Numbered from the stretch's first letter, positions 23,301 to 33,867 are shown. The stretch: DNA of 64,000 nucleotides from Siderastrea siderea (GCA_964030785.1 OZ034970.1:36928401-36992400); one strand, 5' to 3'. Translations and numbers: made by a program. The notes: generated from the letters alone by a model not told the origin.

Positions 23301-24814
23301 CTTTAAGTGCAAGAAAGACGCAGTTTATAAGAATAACTATAATAACAAGCAGCTCGAAATGTCTGGAAAAAACGCAGCGTCAAGGACAACAATTCTCTTC
23401 AGAAAGACAGAATGGTAAATATTACCTTGGAGCCCCGTAAGGTTGTCACATTCCCATTACGGGTGGCTTCAAATAGCTGAAACTCCGGTTTCTGAGCAAC
23501 AACTGAGAGTATTAATCCTCCCAAGCCCCTTGGATCGAATGCTAGTCCATCGCAGTAGTGGCGCAGTGATGAGAGCACGCGATTCTCTGGTATCAGTGTA
23601 GTCCAACCAGTTCGCAGCGCGGAGGTAACGCAATATGTATATTAAGTTGTTGGTTGTCTCTTAACTCCAAAGGGTTTTTCCCATGTACGCCTGCTTTCCA
23701 TCCCAAACAATATTTTAAAATTCCGATTCGACCCGGAATCTGTGGGCCAAAGGCAAGTCAGAGATATAAGATGGTATCAGCCTCATTTATTATAGTCGAT
23801 TTTTAAATACCTTTTTTATTTTCCAACCCCTGCACTTTCTTTTAGTTTTACCTGGGCAGTTTGCCAGTACTCGTGAATACACGAGTAGTCAGAGCGACAG
23901 TGTCAAACAAGTACTTTGCATCTAAATCTTTCCTGTTCATTTCATTCTTTGTGGATAGATTTACTGATAATTTAAGGATACTGATTGGTGACCATACTCA
24001 TTGCCCAGAGCCTGAGAGGCTGCAGAGGTCCAAAGAACCATAAAGAGCGCGCCTTGTTGAACCGGAACACTTGATGAACAAGGGAGGATGACCCGTGCTG
24101 ACGTAGAACAAGGAAGGTATCATCGGAGGGCACCTAAATTGGATAACAGAGTTACGTTCTCATGAACACATGGTTCTCTTAAGCAACTTAACAAAGAAAC
24201 TCATCGAAAGCAAGAGCAGTGGACTTAACATACAACACATTAAACCCGTTCTACTACCTTCTCTATGTAAACTAACTTGATCCTAGCAGTATGCAGGACG
24301 CTTGTCACGATGAGCCTAGTAAAACTGACCTTGTACTGATTACAGACCAGTGTACGGATTGTTATGGAATCGATTCTCGTGGGGGACGTTTATTTTCCTT
24401 GAGAGTTTTCCTCTTTGTCCCACTCCGATGACAAGCTGGGTATTACATCTTAGTATCCTATTACATCATGACCGAGTTTAAAAATTTTATCATCTCTCTC
24501 TCTTTATCAAGTCTGGTCTTAGTTACGTAAGATCTACTCACGTGACCGCCCGTAGCGTCAAAATCCTCCAGAGGCATGTTCAAGAAGAGCCCTGGCTCTT
24601 GTAAAGGTTGTGAGTTCGCTTCTTTAGCACAAGCTGGTTTGCCAATCTCTGATGACTGCGAATCAGTTTCGCATGTTGCCAAAGCTTGTATCTCGGCTAA
24701 TTGCGCCATACTCGCAAAAGTCACTACTTTTTTTCGCCTTCGAGGGCTCGATGCCATTTTGGGGTCAGCATCAACAACCGCGATAGAAGGATAATCTTCG
24801 CCATCCCTCATCAT
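4413..24814 (-). CDS. Voltage-gated sodium channel alpha subunit (cnidarian Nav2-type), complete, 23 exons
   Basis: Encodes a four-domain plasma-membrane pore protein that should carry voltage-gated cation current in excitable cells. Coding exons, 5' to 3': 24814-24542, 24133-23982, 23362-23282, 22642-22514, 22021-21930, 21397-21203, 20451-20394, 19740-19596, 18860-18723, 18128-17706, 17116-16943, 15627-15283, 14645-14369, 13902-13679, 12857-12684, 11983-11873, 10870-10601, 9982-9929, 9554-9417, 8976-8863, 7086-6964, 6712-6565, 5332-4413. The sum is 4,758 nt (1,585 aa) with consistent phases and no stop. The start is the first of two ATGs; an in-frame TAG lies four codons upstream. An AG just before the ATG could instead be an acceptor after an unseen upstream exon. 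The junction between exons 13 and 14 was chosen by phase and is the least certain. Filter residues are D, E, E, S. The selectivity class (sodium versus mixed sodium/calcium) is inference. Confidence 0.93.
6354..6442 (+). tRNA. tRNA-like sequence with Pol III terminator (probable pseudogene)
   Basis: Box A-like TGGCTAGGTGG and box B GGTTCGACTCC are correctly ordered and spaced. The T-stem ATGGG/CCCGT pairs, and a seven-base acceptor TTCCCCA/TGGGAGG pairs with one mismatch and two wobbles. The anticodon stem is poor, so identity cannot be read safely. A run of nine T follows at 6,434-6,442, a Pol III terminator. Most likely a tRNA-derived pseudogene or SINE head in the last large intron of Nav gene 1. 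Confidence 0.5.
6565..7086 (-). CDS. Nav gene 1 exons 21-22: domain IV S1-S3
   Basis: Exon 21 (7086-6964) carries domain IV S1 ([18 protein letters not shown]). Exon 22 (6712-6565) carries [16 protein letters not shown] (S2) and [16 protein letters not shown] (S3), both close to the Nav consensus. The exon 22 acceptor CTAAAG at 6,713 has a weak pyrimidine tract but is the only AG that keeps the LTRISN homology in phase. It joins a phase-0 donor CCCCAG/GTCTCC. Confidence 0.87.
7208..7530. mobile_element. TIR element in Nav gene 1 intron
   Basis: Inverted ends: TGACAAAC...AGCAAGGCTGATCTGACTAC on the left (7208-7250), with the reverse complement on the right (about 7480-7530). The right end carries a few extra bases (CGTACG) in the TIR. 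About 320 bp, no ORF of note. Family not identified. Confidence 0.7.
8863..8976 (-). CDS. Nav gene 1 exon 20: III-IV inactivation linker with MFL triplet
   Basis: 38 codons aligning with the fast-inactivation linker of Nav channels. The hydrophobic triplet that is IFM in vertebrates reads MFL here (residues 1160-1162, encoded at 8,952-8,944). It is followed by [12 protein letters not shown] and a basic KKKP segment. A bulky Met-Phe-Leu could still act as the inactivation particle; that is inference from family knowledge. Acceptor TTGCAG and donor AAG/GTAATG are canonical. Confidence 0.92.
9173..9240. repeat. Telomere-like CCCTAA tract inside a Nav intron
   Basis: Several perfect CCCTAA units (the animal telomere motif in C-strand orientation) degrade into variants such as CCTAACT, CCTTACC and CCTATCC. 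It lies in the intron between exons 19 and 20. Confidence 0.85.
9417..12857 (-). CDS. Nav gene 1 exons 15-19: domain III
   Basis: Exon 15 (12857-12684) covers S2-S3 ([12 protein letters not shown]). Exon 16 (11983-11873) is S4 with [19 protein letters not shown], five arginines at three-residue spacing. Exon 17 (10870-10601) is S5, a turret with two cysteines, and the pore helix NGFLALFQV. Exon 18 (9982-9929, only 54 nt) carries the filter [10 protein letters not shown], with E1091 encoded at 9,971-9,973. Vertebrate Nav1 channels have Lys here (the K of DEKA), so this pore lacks it. Exon 19 (9554-9417) is S6 ending in [11 protein letters not shown]. Confidence 0.93.
11306..11580 (+). mobile_element. 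tRNA-derived SINE copy 1
   Basis: Starts GGGATGGCGCAGTGTTGGGA (box A region), then a box B-like CATTCCCGGACTC. The body contains TCCGGGTACTCCGG and it ends in a TTTA microsatellite. Its head matches the copy at 17,211, giving two-copy evidence within the window. Lies in the Nav intron between exons 16 and 17. Confidence 0.8.
13679..14645 (-). CDS. Nav gene 1 exons 13-14: domain II S6 end, II-III linker, domain III S1
   Basis: Exon 13 starts with [13 protein letters not shown] (end of S6), then a highly acidic [12 protein letters not shown] run, a basic [11 protein letters not shown] stretch and a Gly/Ser-rich linker. Exon 14 contains Cys-rich linker sequence (DDCLPECCV) and domain III S1 ([16 protein letters not shown]). 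The donor at 14,368-14,367 (phase 1) and acceptor at 13,903 (phase 2 remainder) keep the frame. An alternative phase-0 donor about 21 nt downstream would break it. No ankyrin-binding motif was recognised. Confidence 0.85.
15283..17116 (-). CDS. Nav gene 1 exons 11-12: domain II S2 to start of S6, with pore
   Basis: Exon 11 (17116-16943, 58 aa) covers S2, S3 ([13 protein letters not shown]) and the first part of S4 (FSIFRSLRL). Exon 12 (15627-15283, 115 aa) finishes S4 ([13 protein letters not shown]), then S5, a short turret and the pore loop [17 protein letters not shown]. The filter Glu (E705) is encoded at 15,373-15,375. The exon ends inside S6. Glu at this position, where one cnidarian Nav paralogue is reported to carry Lys, marks a DEE-type rather than a DKE-type pore. 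Confidence 0.93.
16071..16461. mobile_element. TTAA-flanked foldback element
   Basis: TTAAGGACGGTGCCTCC at the left and GGAGGTACAGTCCTTAA at the right. Long inner arms (for example AGCAGATC...CAAAAAGAAAA and TTTTCTTTTTGG...GATCTGCT; ATTTTTCAGAGATAAT and ATTATCTCTGAAAAAT) make almost the whole 391 bp self-complementary. Intron between Nav exons 11 and 12. Confidence 0.82.
17211..17390 (+). mobile_element. tRNA-derived SINE copy 2
   Basis: GGGATGGCGCAGTGGTGAGA head, the CGCCCACCAATGTGGCC segment and the TTGCTCCGAGAGG body align with the copy at 11,306. The 3' part is truncated. Intron between Nav exons 10 and 11. Confidence 0.8.
17706..18128 (-). CDS. Nav gene 1 exon 10: I-II linker and domain II S1
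   Basis: 141 codons. The exon starts with a charged ERRKELLKK segment continuing the S6 helix, then a Ser/Thr- and Lys-rich cytoplasmic linker of roughly 110 residues. It ends with domain II S1 ([18 protein letters not shown]) and CNM before a GTATGT donor. The I-II linker is much shorter than in vertebrate Nav1 channels, where it runs to a few hundred residues. Short linkers are typical of invertebrate Nav2-type channels. Confidence 0.9.
18723..20451 (-). CDS. Nav gene 1 exons 7-9: domain I turret, pore loop and S6
   Basis: Exon 7 (20451-20394) is a 58-nt turret exon with the conserved VICGNSS. Exon 8 (19740-19596) holds the Cys-bearing turret SCPVNYTC and the pore loop [13 protein letters not shown]; the filter Asp D367 is encoded at 19,620-19,622. 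Exon 9 (18860-18723) is S6 ([20 protein letters not shown]) followed by SYEKE, matching the end of domain I in sodium channels. The intron before exon 8 contains tandem copies of the exon 8 acceptor and its first bases (separate entry). Confidence 0.92.
19714..20092 (-). repeat. Tandem repeat copying the Nav exon 8 acceptor and exon start
   Basis: Four copies of a unit containing (minus strand) the pyrimidine-poor acceptor GTTGTTGTTTTAG followed by CTCTTGTCCAGTTAATTACA, the first bases of exon 8. Copies of the shared ATGCAGGTGT core start at 19,714, 19,821, 19,911 and 20,018, giving spacings of 107, 90 and 107 bp; the longer units hold an extra 17 bp. The copy nearest 19,740 is the real exon edge. 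The others are upstream decoys. Cumulative offsets of 107, 197 and 304 nt are not multiples of three, so use of any decoy would shift the reading frame. Confidence 0.93.
21203..24133 (-). CDS. Nav gene 1 exons 2-6: domain I S1-S5
   Basis: Exon 2 (24133-23982) carries the pre-S1 segment with the YRF-like motif FRFNKARSL. Exon 3 (23362-23282) is S1 ([14 protein letters not shown]). Exon 4 (22642-22514) spans S2-S3 with the conserved [12 protein letters not shown]. Exon 5 (22021-21930) is the S3-S4 region; its sensor [11 protein letters not shown] has four arginines at three-residue spacing. Exon 6 (21397-21203) is the S4-S5 linker and S5 ([17 protein letters not shown]) and runs into the extracellular turret. 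Exons 3-5 have exactly the same lengths (81, 129, 92 nt) as their counterparts in the right-hand gene. Confidence 0.92.
21583..21716 (-). pseudogene. Decayed duplicate of the domain I S5 exon
   Basis: On the minus strand, between exons 5 and 6, a stretch starting GTTTCCGTGCGATGCTGAAC mirrors the start of exon 6 (GTTTAAAGGCGATGGTGAAC). It translates as [12 protein letters not shown]...LAIIGLRFV...RKRC, against [12 protein letters not shown]...[10 protein letters not shown]...RNKC in the real exon. About 24 nt are missing in the middle, the AG acceptor is lost (AAAC precedes the copy), and the S5 hydrophobic core is degraded by Arg, Cys and Ser. This is a tandem exon duplication that decayed. 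It may once have been a mutually exclusive exon; that part is inference. Confidence 0.8.
22757..23010 (-). mobile_element. tRNA-derived SINE, second family
   Basis: On the minus strand it reads GCAGTGTAGTGGTTAGCACG (box A-like), with downstream GACTAGCATCCCACCCAGGG and ACTCCTAGTCGTTTCAT-type body motifs (CTCCTAGTCGTTTCAT). The layout is that of a tRNA-headed SINE. Degenerate copy in the Nav intron between exons 3 and 4. Confidence 0.6.
23553..23760 (+). mobile_element. Degenerate SINE related to copies at 11.3 and 17.2 kb
   Basis: AGTGGCGCAGTGATGAGAGC followed by GTTGGTTGTCTCTTAACTCC and AGGGTTTTTCCCATGTACGC resembles the SINE head and body of the other two copies, with heavy divergence. Confidence 0.5.
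24542..24814 (-). CDS. Nav gene 1 exon 1: cytoplasmic N-terminus
   Basis: About 91 residues, polar and without membrane segments. A basic patch (RRRKKVV, around residue 28) precedes an acidic/Ser-rich stretch. The exon ends in [11 protein letters not shown] before a GTGAGT donor in phase 0. Its end resembles the end of the first recognised exon of the right-hand gene (PLVDFDAGIGR), which is good evidence of shared ancestry. The ATG pair at 24,814/24,811 is the simplest start. The 5' UTR and promoter were not identified. Confidence 0.8.
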
Positions 24815-24815
24815 C

Positions 24816-27800
24816 CTGCTAATCTACAAAACGGGATCCAATTGAAGGGTGAATGAAAATATGAAAACCGCTGCTATCAGTTTTTACGGAAAATATGCGA
24901 AAGTTGATACCGCGTGGCACTGAATTTTGCAGGTTCTAATATTTTCGAATTTTATCACCACTGACAAAAAAATGTTTCCGAAAAAAAAAGTTCTCGCACC
25001 AATTTTCCTCGCAAAAATTTACTCCACTGTCGAAATTGTGCACAAACATCCACTTTGGCATGCAATGTAAAAATGTGTTGGTGCCCATTCACTTAAAACG
25101 TCTCTTTCGTTCACAAACAAAACGAAGGCACAAAACAAACATTCACAAATAAAACGATGAAATCGCAGTCGGTACACTTCAAGTATTTCGCTGCTAAAAG
25201 TTTTACAGAAAGGGATCGTCTGATTTACTGTTTACATGTGTTTTTCACCATAATTTCGAGTGCGTGTACTCAAATGAAAAAACGAAAATGTTGTAATTCC
25301 AGTTGAACACGACTTTCTGAAAATCGCTAAGATTAATCCCCCCACAAAATAACCAGTCTTTTCCAATGGCAAAAATTAGTTCCCGCAAAACACAAAAAAT
25401 CGCCCACCCGCAAAATTAAGCTCTCGCAAAAATCTAGTGCTACACGGTAAGTTGAAAGTTGGGTCCAAGGAAATTAGAGCTGTTAAGAGCTGCGTGGTAT
25501 CTGGAAAGTTGCAGTATATCAGTCCCTGTGGGAATTAAGGTGCTAGGAGATTTGAAAAATTTTAATAACGTTGACGTTCGTAAGAGTTTATTTTCTACCA
25601 TTGCTGGTTACTCTGGAAACCAAGGGTATTTGGATGAGCGTGCGCAGCACGGCTCACCCTGTGTCAGCACGTGCGTTGTCTCTGACTTCCTTTGTCTCTT
25701 TTTTGGACACTCTGCTCCATGACGTAATCATAGATATGTAATGCGTGCAGAAGCGATAACGTTTTCTGGAAAAGCGTGCTCACATGCACATTTGTCATGC
25801 ATGACGAACTAGTCACGTAAGAAAAATGTGCTAGTCACACATGACGTGACTTGTCAAGATTGGCCGTTGAAGGTTTTTGTTTGTGATACGATTTTTGACA
25901 AGTCACACTTCTAACTAGATCTCAAACAATTTTGTAAGTTCTAAAATATATATATATTTAGTATAATTTTAATGCTACATTCACCGTGCTACTCGGTGAA
26001 TATAACATTTCAAGGCGTGGCTGCTAAGTTAAGTTACCTTTTTTCGTGTGTTGTTTGTCAAGTTTTAGCCCTTTTTTCACTTTTTAATGTCCTTTAATAT
26101 ACTAAATACACTAATATTATACTGACATACTAATATATACTAATATACTAAAACAATTATTCGCCTCAGGCTCAGTAAATATTGGCGAATATTCGGCAAT
26201 GTTTACTTCGCCTTCGGCGAATAATTGTTAAATATGTATATGTACTACAATATAATCCTGATAACTCGGAGCGTTAGGTAAAACATATGTAAAAGGTTTA
26301 GAAATATCAAGTTATCGGAGGTGTAAATGAAGTAAAAATAAGGGCAAATGCTTTTGATTTGCAATTCAGTTAGCGAGAAGTTTGAGATACTAGGGTTCGA
26401 GTTGTCGAGATACTACTTTATCGTTTGATTAAGCACGACCACATATCAACCAACACGTCCCGTCACACTGCGTAATGTGTCGTTCGTGAACTGTGAAAAC
26501 CATTTTTCACAAACGTACTTTCTGAATTTCTTAGTAGCAATCGCAGTATTTTGTATCTATAATATTATCAGCACTTGTTTAAAGCCACAAAATTTACGCT
26601 CATCGCAAGTCCAGAAGCGGACCCGATTTTTTTTTTGCGTATTTTCGTGGCGCGATCACGCAAATTGGGTGAAACACAATGACTGTGCAAGTTCTCAGGC
26701 ACCCCGTACTCCAGTCTCTTTACAAACTGAGCTGATTAAATTGTCCTGAATGAATTTAGTTTTTTTGGCCATCTTCCCTTCCATAACATTTCTTTTTTGT
26801 TTTTCCTTAATTTCCACCAGCATCTTAATTATGACCTCTAAGTAGAGATTTTGCTGCATTTTTTTAAACAAAGCGCATTTGCATCCAACATTTGAAATTA
26901 GCCCTCACGTTTTCTTGGTGGGATTTACTGAGGTAATATAATTTTCCTCGGTTATAACAAAGCTTGAGAAACTCGGGTATACCATCTCCTACCGAGGCGA
27001 TATCACAAACATCTCTTTTGTTATTCATTTTTGAAAAGTGAGAAAATTGTTTTCCAGCCTGGCCTAGTCAAAACAAAGTTAAAAAGTGTCAAACAGAATA
27101 GTGTAATGACGGTCAAGGCGTCAAAAAATTAACAATTCAGAACCCTTGTATTCTTACACTTTTCCCGGTGTGAGTTCAAGAAAATTATTAAGTCGAGCTT
27201 GACAGGAGATCAAAACTAATGCAAACGCTTAAAAAGAAAAAAATAAGTTCTTCCAAAAGGATTAAAAATTTCATAGCCTTAAAGGTTAAAACACCTGGAA
27301 TTGATTGAAACGTCAATTTCAAAACTCGGGAGTCTCTTTGTTTAAAAATTGAAGGAAGATAGTTTAATTTCGGGCGGCTTTGATAATGTATCTGAAACCG
27401 GTATAAACAGATCTTGTGCCAGGTTTAGAACACAGTCATCCTCAATAGCAAAAAACGTAAACTCGTCAATGCTTTGATGACCGCCGTGGATTTTCGCCGC
27501 TACGGGTGAGTATTGTAACAGTGTTGCAAATTTATACATGTATCTTAAAGCGGAAAAGACGAGCGATGGATATGCTACTACGGCATAGAGTGGCGTTTAT
27601 TACTATTAAGTCGTCTGTTATAAAAACTGTTTAAGTTTTCAGGGCTCATATAAGTAAACAGAGTAAACAACAACTTGTCAATTTCTTCTATCGGTATAGT
27701 CATATCAAACTGCAATCTCTAGAGAGATAGCTTGAGCGGCTGGTTAGACCTCTAGCAATAGGATGCTGATTCGCTGCGCAAAAAAAAAAAAAAAATAAAT

Positions 27801-29149
27801 AAACAATATCCATCTCTATTAGGTAAAGCCACAATGGAAAAGGGTTCACTAATAATCTTAACGTAGCAAATATGTTACCAAATATTTTGCACTTTTCATG
27901 TTATATATTGATTGACATTACAGATTTCTGATCGGTGAAAAAATGTTCTTCATTTTGAAAGAATTGAACTTGCACTTGTAACCCATCTTCCTCCATTATG
28001 ATTAGTCGATGCTTTTTCCACTTTCAGAAGGAAAATAAATTTATTCAGCGGACAACTGAATACCAACAACTTGTGCGCATTTCCAAAGTGCAAGCATCAC
28101 CAGAGGTACGGAACCTTTCCGTTGTTGAATCCATTGATCAATTATTTAATTGCAACATTCATTTCACTTTTTTCCATCCAGAGCTCGTGCAGTGTCGCAT
28201 TGTTTGACCTGGTTTTCGTCGTTGACTAAAGATTTTAATGCTTCCGTTGATAGCGCCTAGTGTTTAGGGACTGTATTCTCGCGCAACGTTTTAATTCATT
28301 TTCTGTTCTTGTCGAGCTACAATCTCCTTTTGTCGCTACAATCTCTTTCTATAAAATCTCGCATCTTCGCAACACCGTTCAGTTTTCCTGTTTGCAACAA
28401 ATGCCATATATGGCAATAAACACGTGCTCAGTTCGTGAGAAAGCTATCGTTCAATGTTAAATGCTCAATCCAATTCAATGTTCATTCCAAGTCACGACAC
28501 CTAGTTAGTGAAAATGAAGTTAAAAATAAAAATGTTTGGTTCTAGTTTAGATCCTTTTTCGTTTGTCAGTTCATATCTCCTTTCACAAAGAGTGTTACGT
28601 GGAAGATTTAAAACCAACCAATCCAGTCCCAGCCGTCCCGGTTTGGTTTAAACCTAGCAACTTTAGTACAAATATTGGGAAAAAAAGACTGATTGCCCCT
28701 CCTGTCACAATATTGTCCCCATGGACTGAGATGCACAGTCCCTTGTCCAACTGCCTCCATTCTGTACTCCTTGCATTTAGCTTGTTGAAGGCCTACTGCC
28801 TTCAGTCAGAGAGGGGCCCCAATTTTCTTGTCACTATCCAGGAACACTCACAGTGTTTAGGTTACGGAGGCCGAACTCTTCCATGGGGTTGATTTTTTAG
28901 TGGATTACTTAGTAACCCACGCCACCATTTTCTGCCATACAAGTTGCTTTTTTTGTTTTGTTATAATTTTGCAATTATTCGAAACTACTAGTTTCATGCC
29001 TTTCGCCACCTTTGATACGCATGTGTAAATGAGACACGACGAATCTCCGAACGAATTTGAAACTGGCAATTTGGACCTATGGACCAATCGATTCGCTCAC
29101 GTAATTGGTAATCAAGAAATATCAAATAGCGTGGGCTCTTCTTTCCATA
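24816..29149. other. Intergenic, gene-poor
   Basis: The 5' flank of Nav gene 1, AT-rich. Apart from a small foldback (26,152-26,230) and a poly(A) run near 27,780 I see no gene, exon homology or RNA. Any promoter or 5' UTR exon of gene 1 would lie here but is not visible by eye. Confidence 0.55.
26152..26230. mobile_element. Small foldback with ACAATTATTCGCC ends
   Basis: ACAATTATTCGCCTCAGGC at the left and GCCTTCGGCGAATAATTGT at the right. Its ACAATTATTC terminus is shared with the foldback at 45,927-46,040, so both probably belong to one MITE superfamily. Confidence 0.65.
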
Positions 29150-29267
29150 TATGTATATGTTGTAGCTCAATTTTACCCTTGGTTCAATTTTTATTTTAGT
29201 TTTTGTTTTATATTCATTATAAAATAAAAATTGAACCAAGGATAAAATTGAACTACAACATATATAT
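29150..29267. mobile_element. Foldback MITE copy 1
   Basis: Left arm ATGTTGTAGCTCAATTTTAC...TTGGTTCAATTTTTATTTTA, right arm its near-perfect reverse complement, with a spacer of about 22 bp. Related to the longer copy at 36,422-36,600. Confidence 0.75.
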
Positions 29268-29743
29268 CACACTGCTCATAATCAGTTGATGAATTCTATC
29301 ACGGGTTGATGACGCTCGAAACTTCGGTTTTCCAAGCTGGCGGTTTTTCAGGATGGAGGTGTTCGAAAATCACGACGCAATTCCCACGTCATGTCACTCA
29401 TCGTCTCATTTTGTGGACCTCAAATGAAACATTTTTGGACGTATAGAAGACCTCTTCTATCTCGAAGCCCTGCTATTTTTAACCCTCTGTTATCTCGTAT
29501 TATCTCGACCTGGAACTCTATTCCCTTGGTTGATATTGCTCAGTTATTTTCTCCAACAATTCGAAATATTTTTCCACGGAGGGACGTTGCTTGATTTTTG
29601 AAGCGTACCTTCAAGAGAGAAACACTGAAATCCTGCAACAGCCGAGGAATTAGCGATGGGTCTGCGAATTCAACGCCGCAGTGGGTGGAGATATTTTGAA
29701 TGAATAATAAAAAAAAACTATTGAATTCGGCTTTCGTATGATA

Positions 29744-29799
29744 GAAGAATTATGCAGATCTGGGAGGATAACACCCTCCTCCTCGATCTGCATAATTCT
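29744..29799. repeat. Short inverted repeat
   Basis: GAAGAATTATGCAGATC and GATCTGCATAATTCTTC flank about 20 bp containing GAGGATAACACCCTCC. Probably the terminal hairpin of an interspersed repeat; the rest of the element was not delimited. Confidence 0.6.
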
Positions 29800-32700
29800 T
29801 CATATCATATCTCACATCTCCCTTGCCGCCACAGTTTCAGTGCTCTTTAAGGTTGACACAATCTGCCTCCCCCGGTCTTTAAGACCAAACAATAGGATTA
29901 ATCTTGAATACGGTTTCTTAATTCGCCCTAAATGTGAAGGCGTGATCAAACTTTTTTAAGGCTGAATAATTATCATTTGACACCCTTTATTTTTTTATCG
30001 ATTTATTTTCTTGAAAAAAGTTTTTGTCTTGTCAAGTCTGCATTAGTCGCTATTTCAAGTGGTCTTCTGGGCAAGTCCCTAAAATTACTGTATTTCTGTC
30101 AGTTCGGCTTATGCACCTTCTACTGTCTTGCTACTCGAGTATCTCTAAAACACGAGATCTGGCAAAAACAGTTAATATACGGACTGCGTGCTTATCTGGT
30201 TGCAATCAAATGCTTGGATCTCCTTTGTATGAAATCGTGAATTATAAAAGTATGAAGTGTAGGATAGAATTTTAATAAATAATGTTGAAGTTGAAATACC
30301 ACAAAATTCCTGTTATAAACCCCTCGCTTAATTGTTATCCCACCCGGTTAAAAGCCCACTGGTTTGGAAACAAAACATCATTCTGGCTAATCCCCCGCCT
30401 AGACATAAGCATGCCACATCTCCTAGAAGGTAATTTTCAGAAAGTCACTCTACATCGACTTTAAGCTGGGTTTAATCACCATTGTAAAAACGGAAAAAAT
30501 TCAATGAAACAATATTTTTGGACATAATTTGAACAGCAAGCTCTTGATTTTCGCCAGAATTGTGTTATTTGCATCGTAGTAATAATTACACACAGAGATA
30601 GTAGTTTATTTTGGTTTTACATGAATGCCGCGTCAGGTACAATGCAATGTTGTTTATATTCTCGCCAACAGATTTGCTTTGTTCACAAAAAACATCTGTC
30701 CCAACATCCGGGTTATCCAGCTAGGAACGGTTTTAAGCCACCTCATCTTAACGCATATTAGCCGCCTCACTTCACGTGTGGTTGCTATACAGTCGTGACC
30801 ACACAAAAAACTGTCTACATGTAATTTGCCACAAATTGAATGTTTTCTTTCAAAAGTTCCTTTACATTGAGCCTGTTTTTTTACTTCTTCAACCACTAAT
30901 GCTTCCATTGCATGAATTATAAAAACCAAACTAACGAGTCTTGTGCATGCTGCTGAGTTGAAAATAGCGAATATTTATTGCCTGAAATGATTGATTATTT
31001 CGTTTCTCCTCACATTTATTTCTCATCGGTACAATCTTTTTTTAATTAAAGCGTGGGATTATCTTGTTTGAAATCCGGAACAAGTTAACTTCCCAACCAA
31101 ACAAATTTTGCAGGCACCGATAGAAAAAAAAAAAAAAGAAAAACAACGCTGTTTCAGAAAGAAATTCATGAGCTTTGTTTAATAGTTTTGCGATGTCTGT
31201 CTTGGCAGGTGAGAGCCGTTTAGTCATGCATATTAAGATCTCCCGCTATTCGTGCTTCGTTAAGAAGTTATTAATTACTTACTGCTTTATAGCGCATACA
31301 TCGACACACGACGTTGTGAAAAAAAAACAGTTAGTCGTATTTGCGACGTCTGAGAAAAATCATTTAGTTTCCATTTATCTTCATTTAAAGTTTTCTGATA
31401 TATACTGTAGCGAATTTGCAACTTAGCGATGTAAGTTTGAGGAAAAATCGCTATATTCAAGATGAAAATGTTGAATTTTTGTTAGTGGGAAACAATTATA
31501 GGTTCAGTTTCTGACACTGTGCTCGAAGCCGAAATCTTGTGACGTCATCATTTCATTATTTCGGCAGCATAGAACTTAAATAATTAGGGATACTTTTTGG
31601 TGTACGCCTAAGTGGTGCCTCAAGCAAAACGAAAGCACTTCTGTAGAAAGCTATAAATCAGTAAGATGATATGGTGATGAAACTTTTCAGGAAAAGCTTC
31701 ATGAAAATTTTGCATATCCTTGAAATACTTTGCCAAATTCCTGCATGCAACACATATTGGTCATCGTTTGCCAGAGTGCAGCCAAGACACTGTAGAAACC
31801 AGCAATAAAGCAATAAACTGGCCATCATTTTAGTCAGCCAAACACTGCTAAATCTCGTCTGGTTCTGAAAACTAGACAGTCAAGAGAACTATCCATTCCA
31901 TTCTATCCATTTACTATCCAGGTTTGAGTAAAATGTCACGAAAAACATTGGATTGATGCAGTCGTAGTCAAAGCTTTTATAAACTTTGAAATCCTTCAGA
32001 ATTTCAAAACGCACAGTTATTTTAAGAGCAGTATAATTTTTATGTCTTTAAATCCTGATTAAGCCTCCCAAGCTAAAACTTATGTAGCGCCTGAGAGCCT
32101 CCCCCAAATCGCAATCAAATGGATTATCGTCCCTTCTCTTTCTTAACCAATCAGATAAAAGAAAGGCAAAAGCTAAGGCAGCCTTTGGAAATTTTGATTG
32201 ACGGATGCGCGTGTGTTACATTTGAAAAAGTACTTTATACGAAGTACCGATTACAAGGACTTCTGAGTTTCTTTGTCCGCTGCTTTGTTCATGAAATACA
32301 ACAAACAGTGTTACATCTTTTTCAAGTTTGTGCTTTCTAGAAGACGCCACTCACCGCTTGAAATTAGAGAACCGTTGAACAAATTTACCTCCGTTGTGCG
32401 TTATTCGTCATGAGTTGTCCAAGGAATTCTCAGTCATGGAGAACCTAAAGTAGGTGGATTGATGTCTGTAGCTAAGTTGGTTCAATTTGTCTCCCTCCTT
32501 TAATTTGCTTGTTTATTTGGCCTAGTTTACCTCTATTTCTGCGAAGGCTGAACGTAGAATTCGCAGACTATTTTTCCAGATCCTCCGTTAACTGTAGAGA
32601 CTACTATCGCAAGCATGTAGCTATTGTTTCTTTGTTGCTGTCTCGTTGGTTATTTTATTGCAAACGTAAAACCATGACTACTATTTCATTTTGAAGCATA

Positions 32701-33867
32701 GTTTACATTAATAAGTCAACCGAAAAATTACTTAGACTGAGTGAGTTTCATAGCGCGCATACACTGTGGAATTCGTTTGGTAACAATGTATGTATTCAAA
32801 TTAAAAAATGATAAGAAATTAAGAGCTGAAAAAATAAAGAATTGTGTGATCACCAAATAAAGTTATCTTCTTAAACATAAAATCGATGAATGTGTCCTAC
32901 AAAATCAGAAAATAGCCGCATTTTATATTGTTTAATAAATTAACCGTCAATAAATGTTCTATAGAGACCTTAAACAAAAAATGCGTTGCCAAGTGTCTTC
33001 GGTTGGCCAATGAATTCGTGTAACTTCAATGCTCGTCTAATGTTTACACAACGTTTTGAATACCAGATGGCTTAATACTCTGAATTTTGTAATGAATGAT
33101 GGTAAAACCTTCGTTAACAATACCAAAAACTTGACAAAATACTAAATAAAAACTTAGGACGTGTCTTACGAGGATAATACTTGCAAGAATTAAACTACTG
33201 AGGGCCCTCTATCCGTTACTAAAGTCACAGAATTCCTTTTTTTCCGAGCTGTTTATACAGTCCTATAATACGATCTTTTAGCCGTCGAACTTCAAGTGGA
33301 GTTAGATATCTAAGGTAACTCACCGCACTTAGCTTCGGTCGAACTCTGTTTCAAGATCCATTGATAACCATGAATTTTGTGCGGTAGGTTTAGCTTTCAT
33401 TTTTGGGGAAGGGAAACAACTAAAAACTTAATTGTTTATTTCTGGGCGCCTAGACGTTCAATGCGTCGTATTAAGCAAGCAATAAAACGCTAGCGTTAAA
33501 CTGTACCGAAATTTTCTGACCAACGGTTGATGCAACCCCAGGAGAAGAGAGTAACTCTAAATTGACTTCTGTGTATCTACATTCAGTTTTTGAAGATATA
33601 CGCCAAGGAGGCGCTAGAAAGAAACAGTTTTCATTATTGTATATGAGAATAAGCAATAAATGCTCCAATTCTCGGCTGGAGGACTTAGCAGTAACATTAC
33701 TTCATAATTTTAATTTCAGAACAGTACGAACGTAAACCGACATAGTACATGTCCTGATACACTATATTTAGCAAACAGGACTAGAAGGAAATCATAAATT
33801 TAAATTGGACTTTAACAGCATCCTGTTTTACCAGACATCCGGTTAGCAGTGTATTTCTCGGTCCAAT
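29800..33867. other. Intergenic, no gene recognised
   Basis: AT-rich sequence with short spurious ORFs and a poly(A)-rich patch near 31,120. No exon homology to the channels, no RNA gene and no strong repeat seen. Confidence 0.55.
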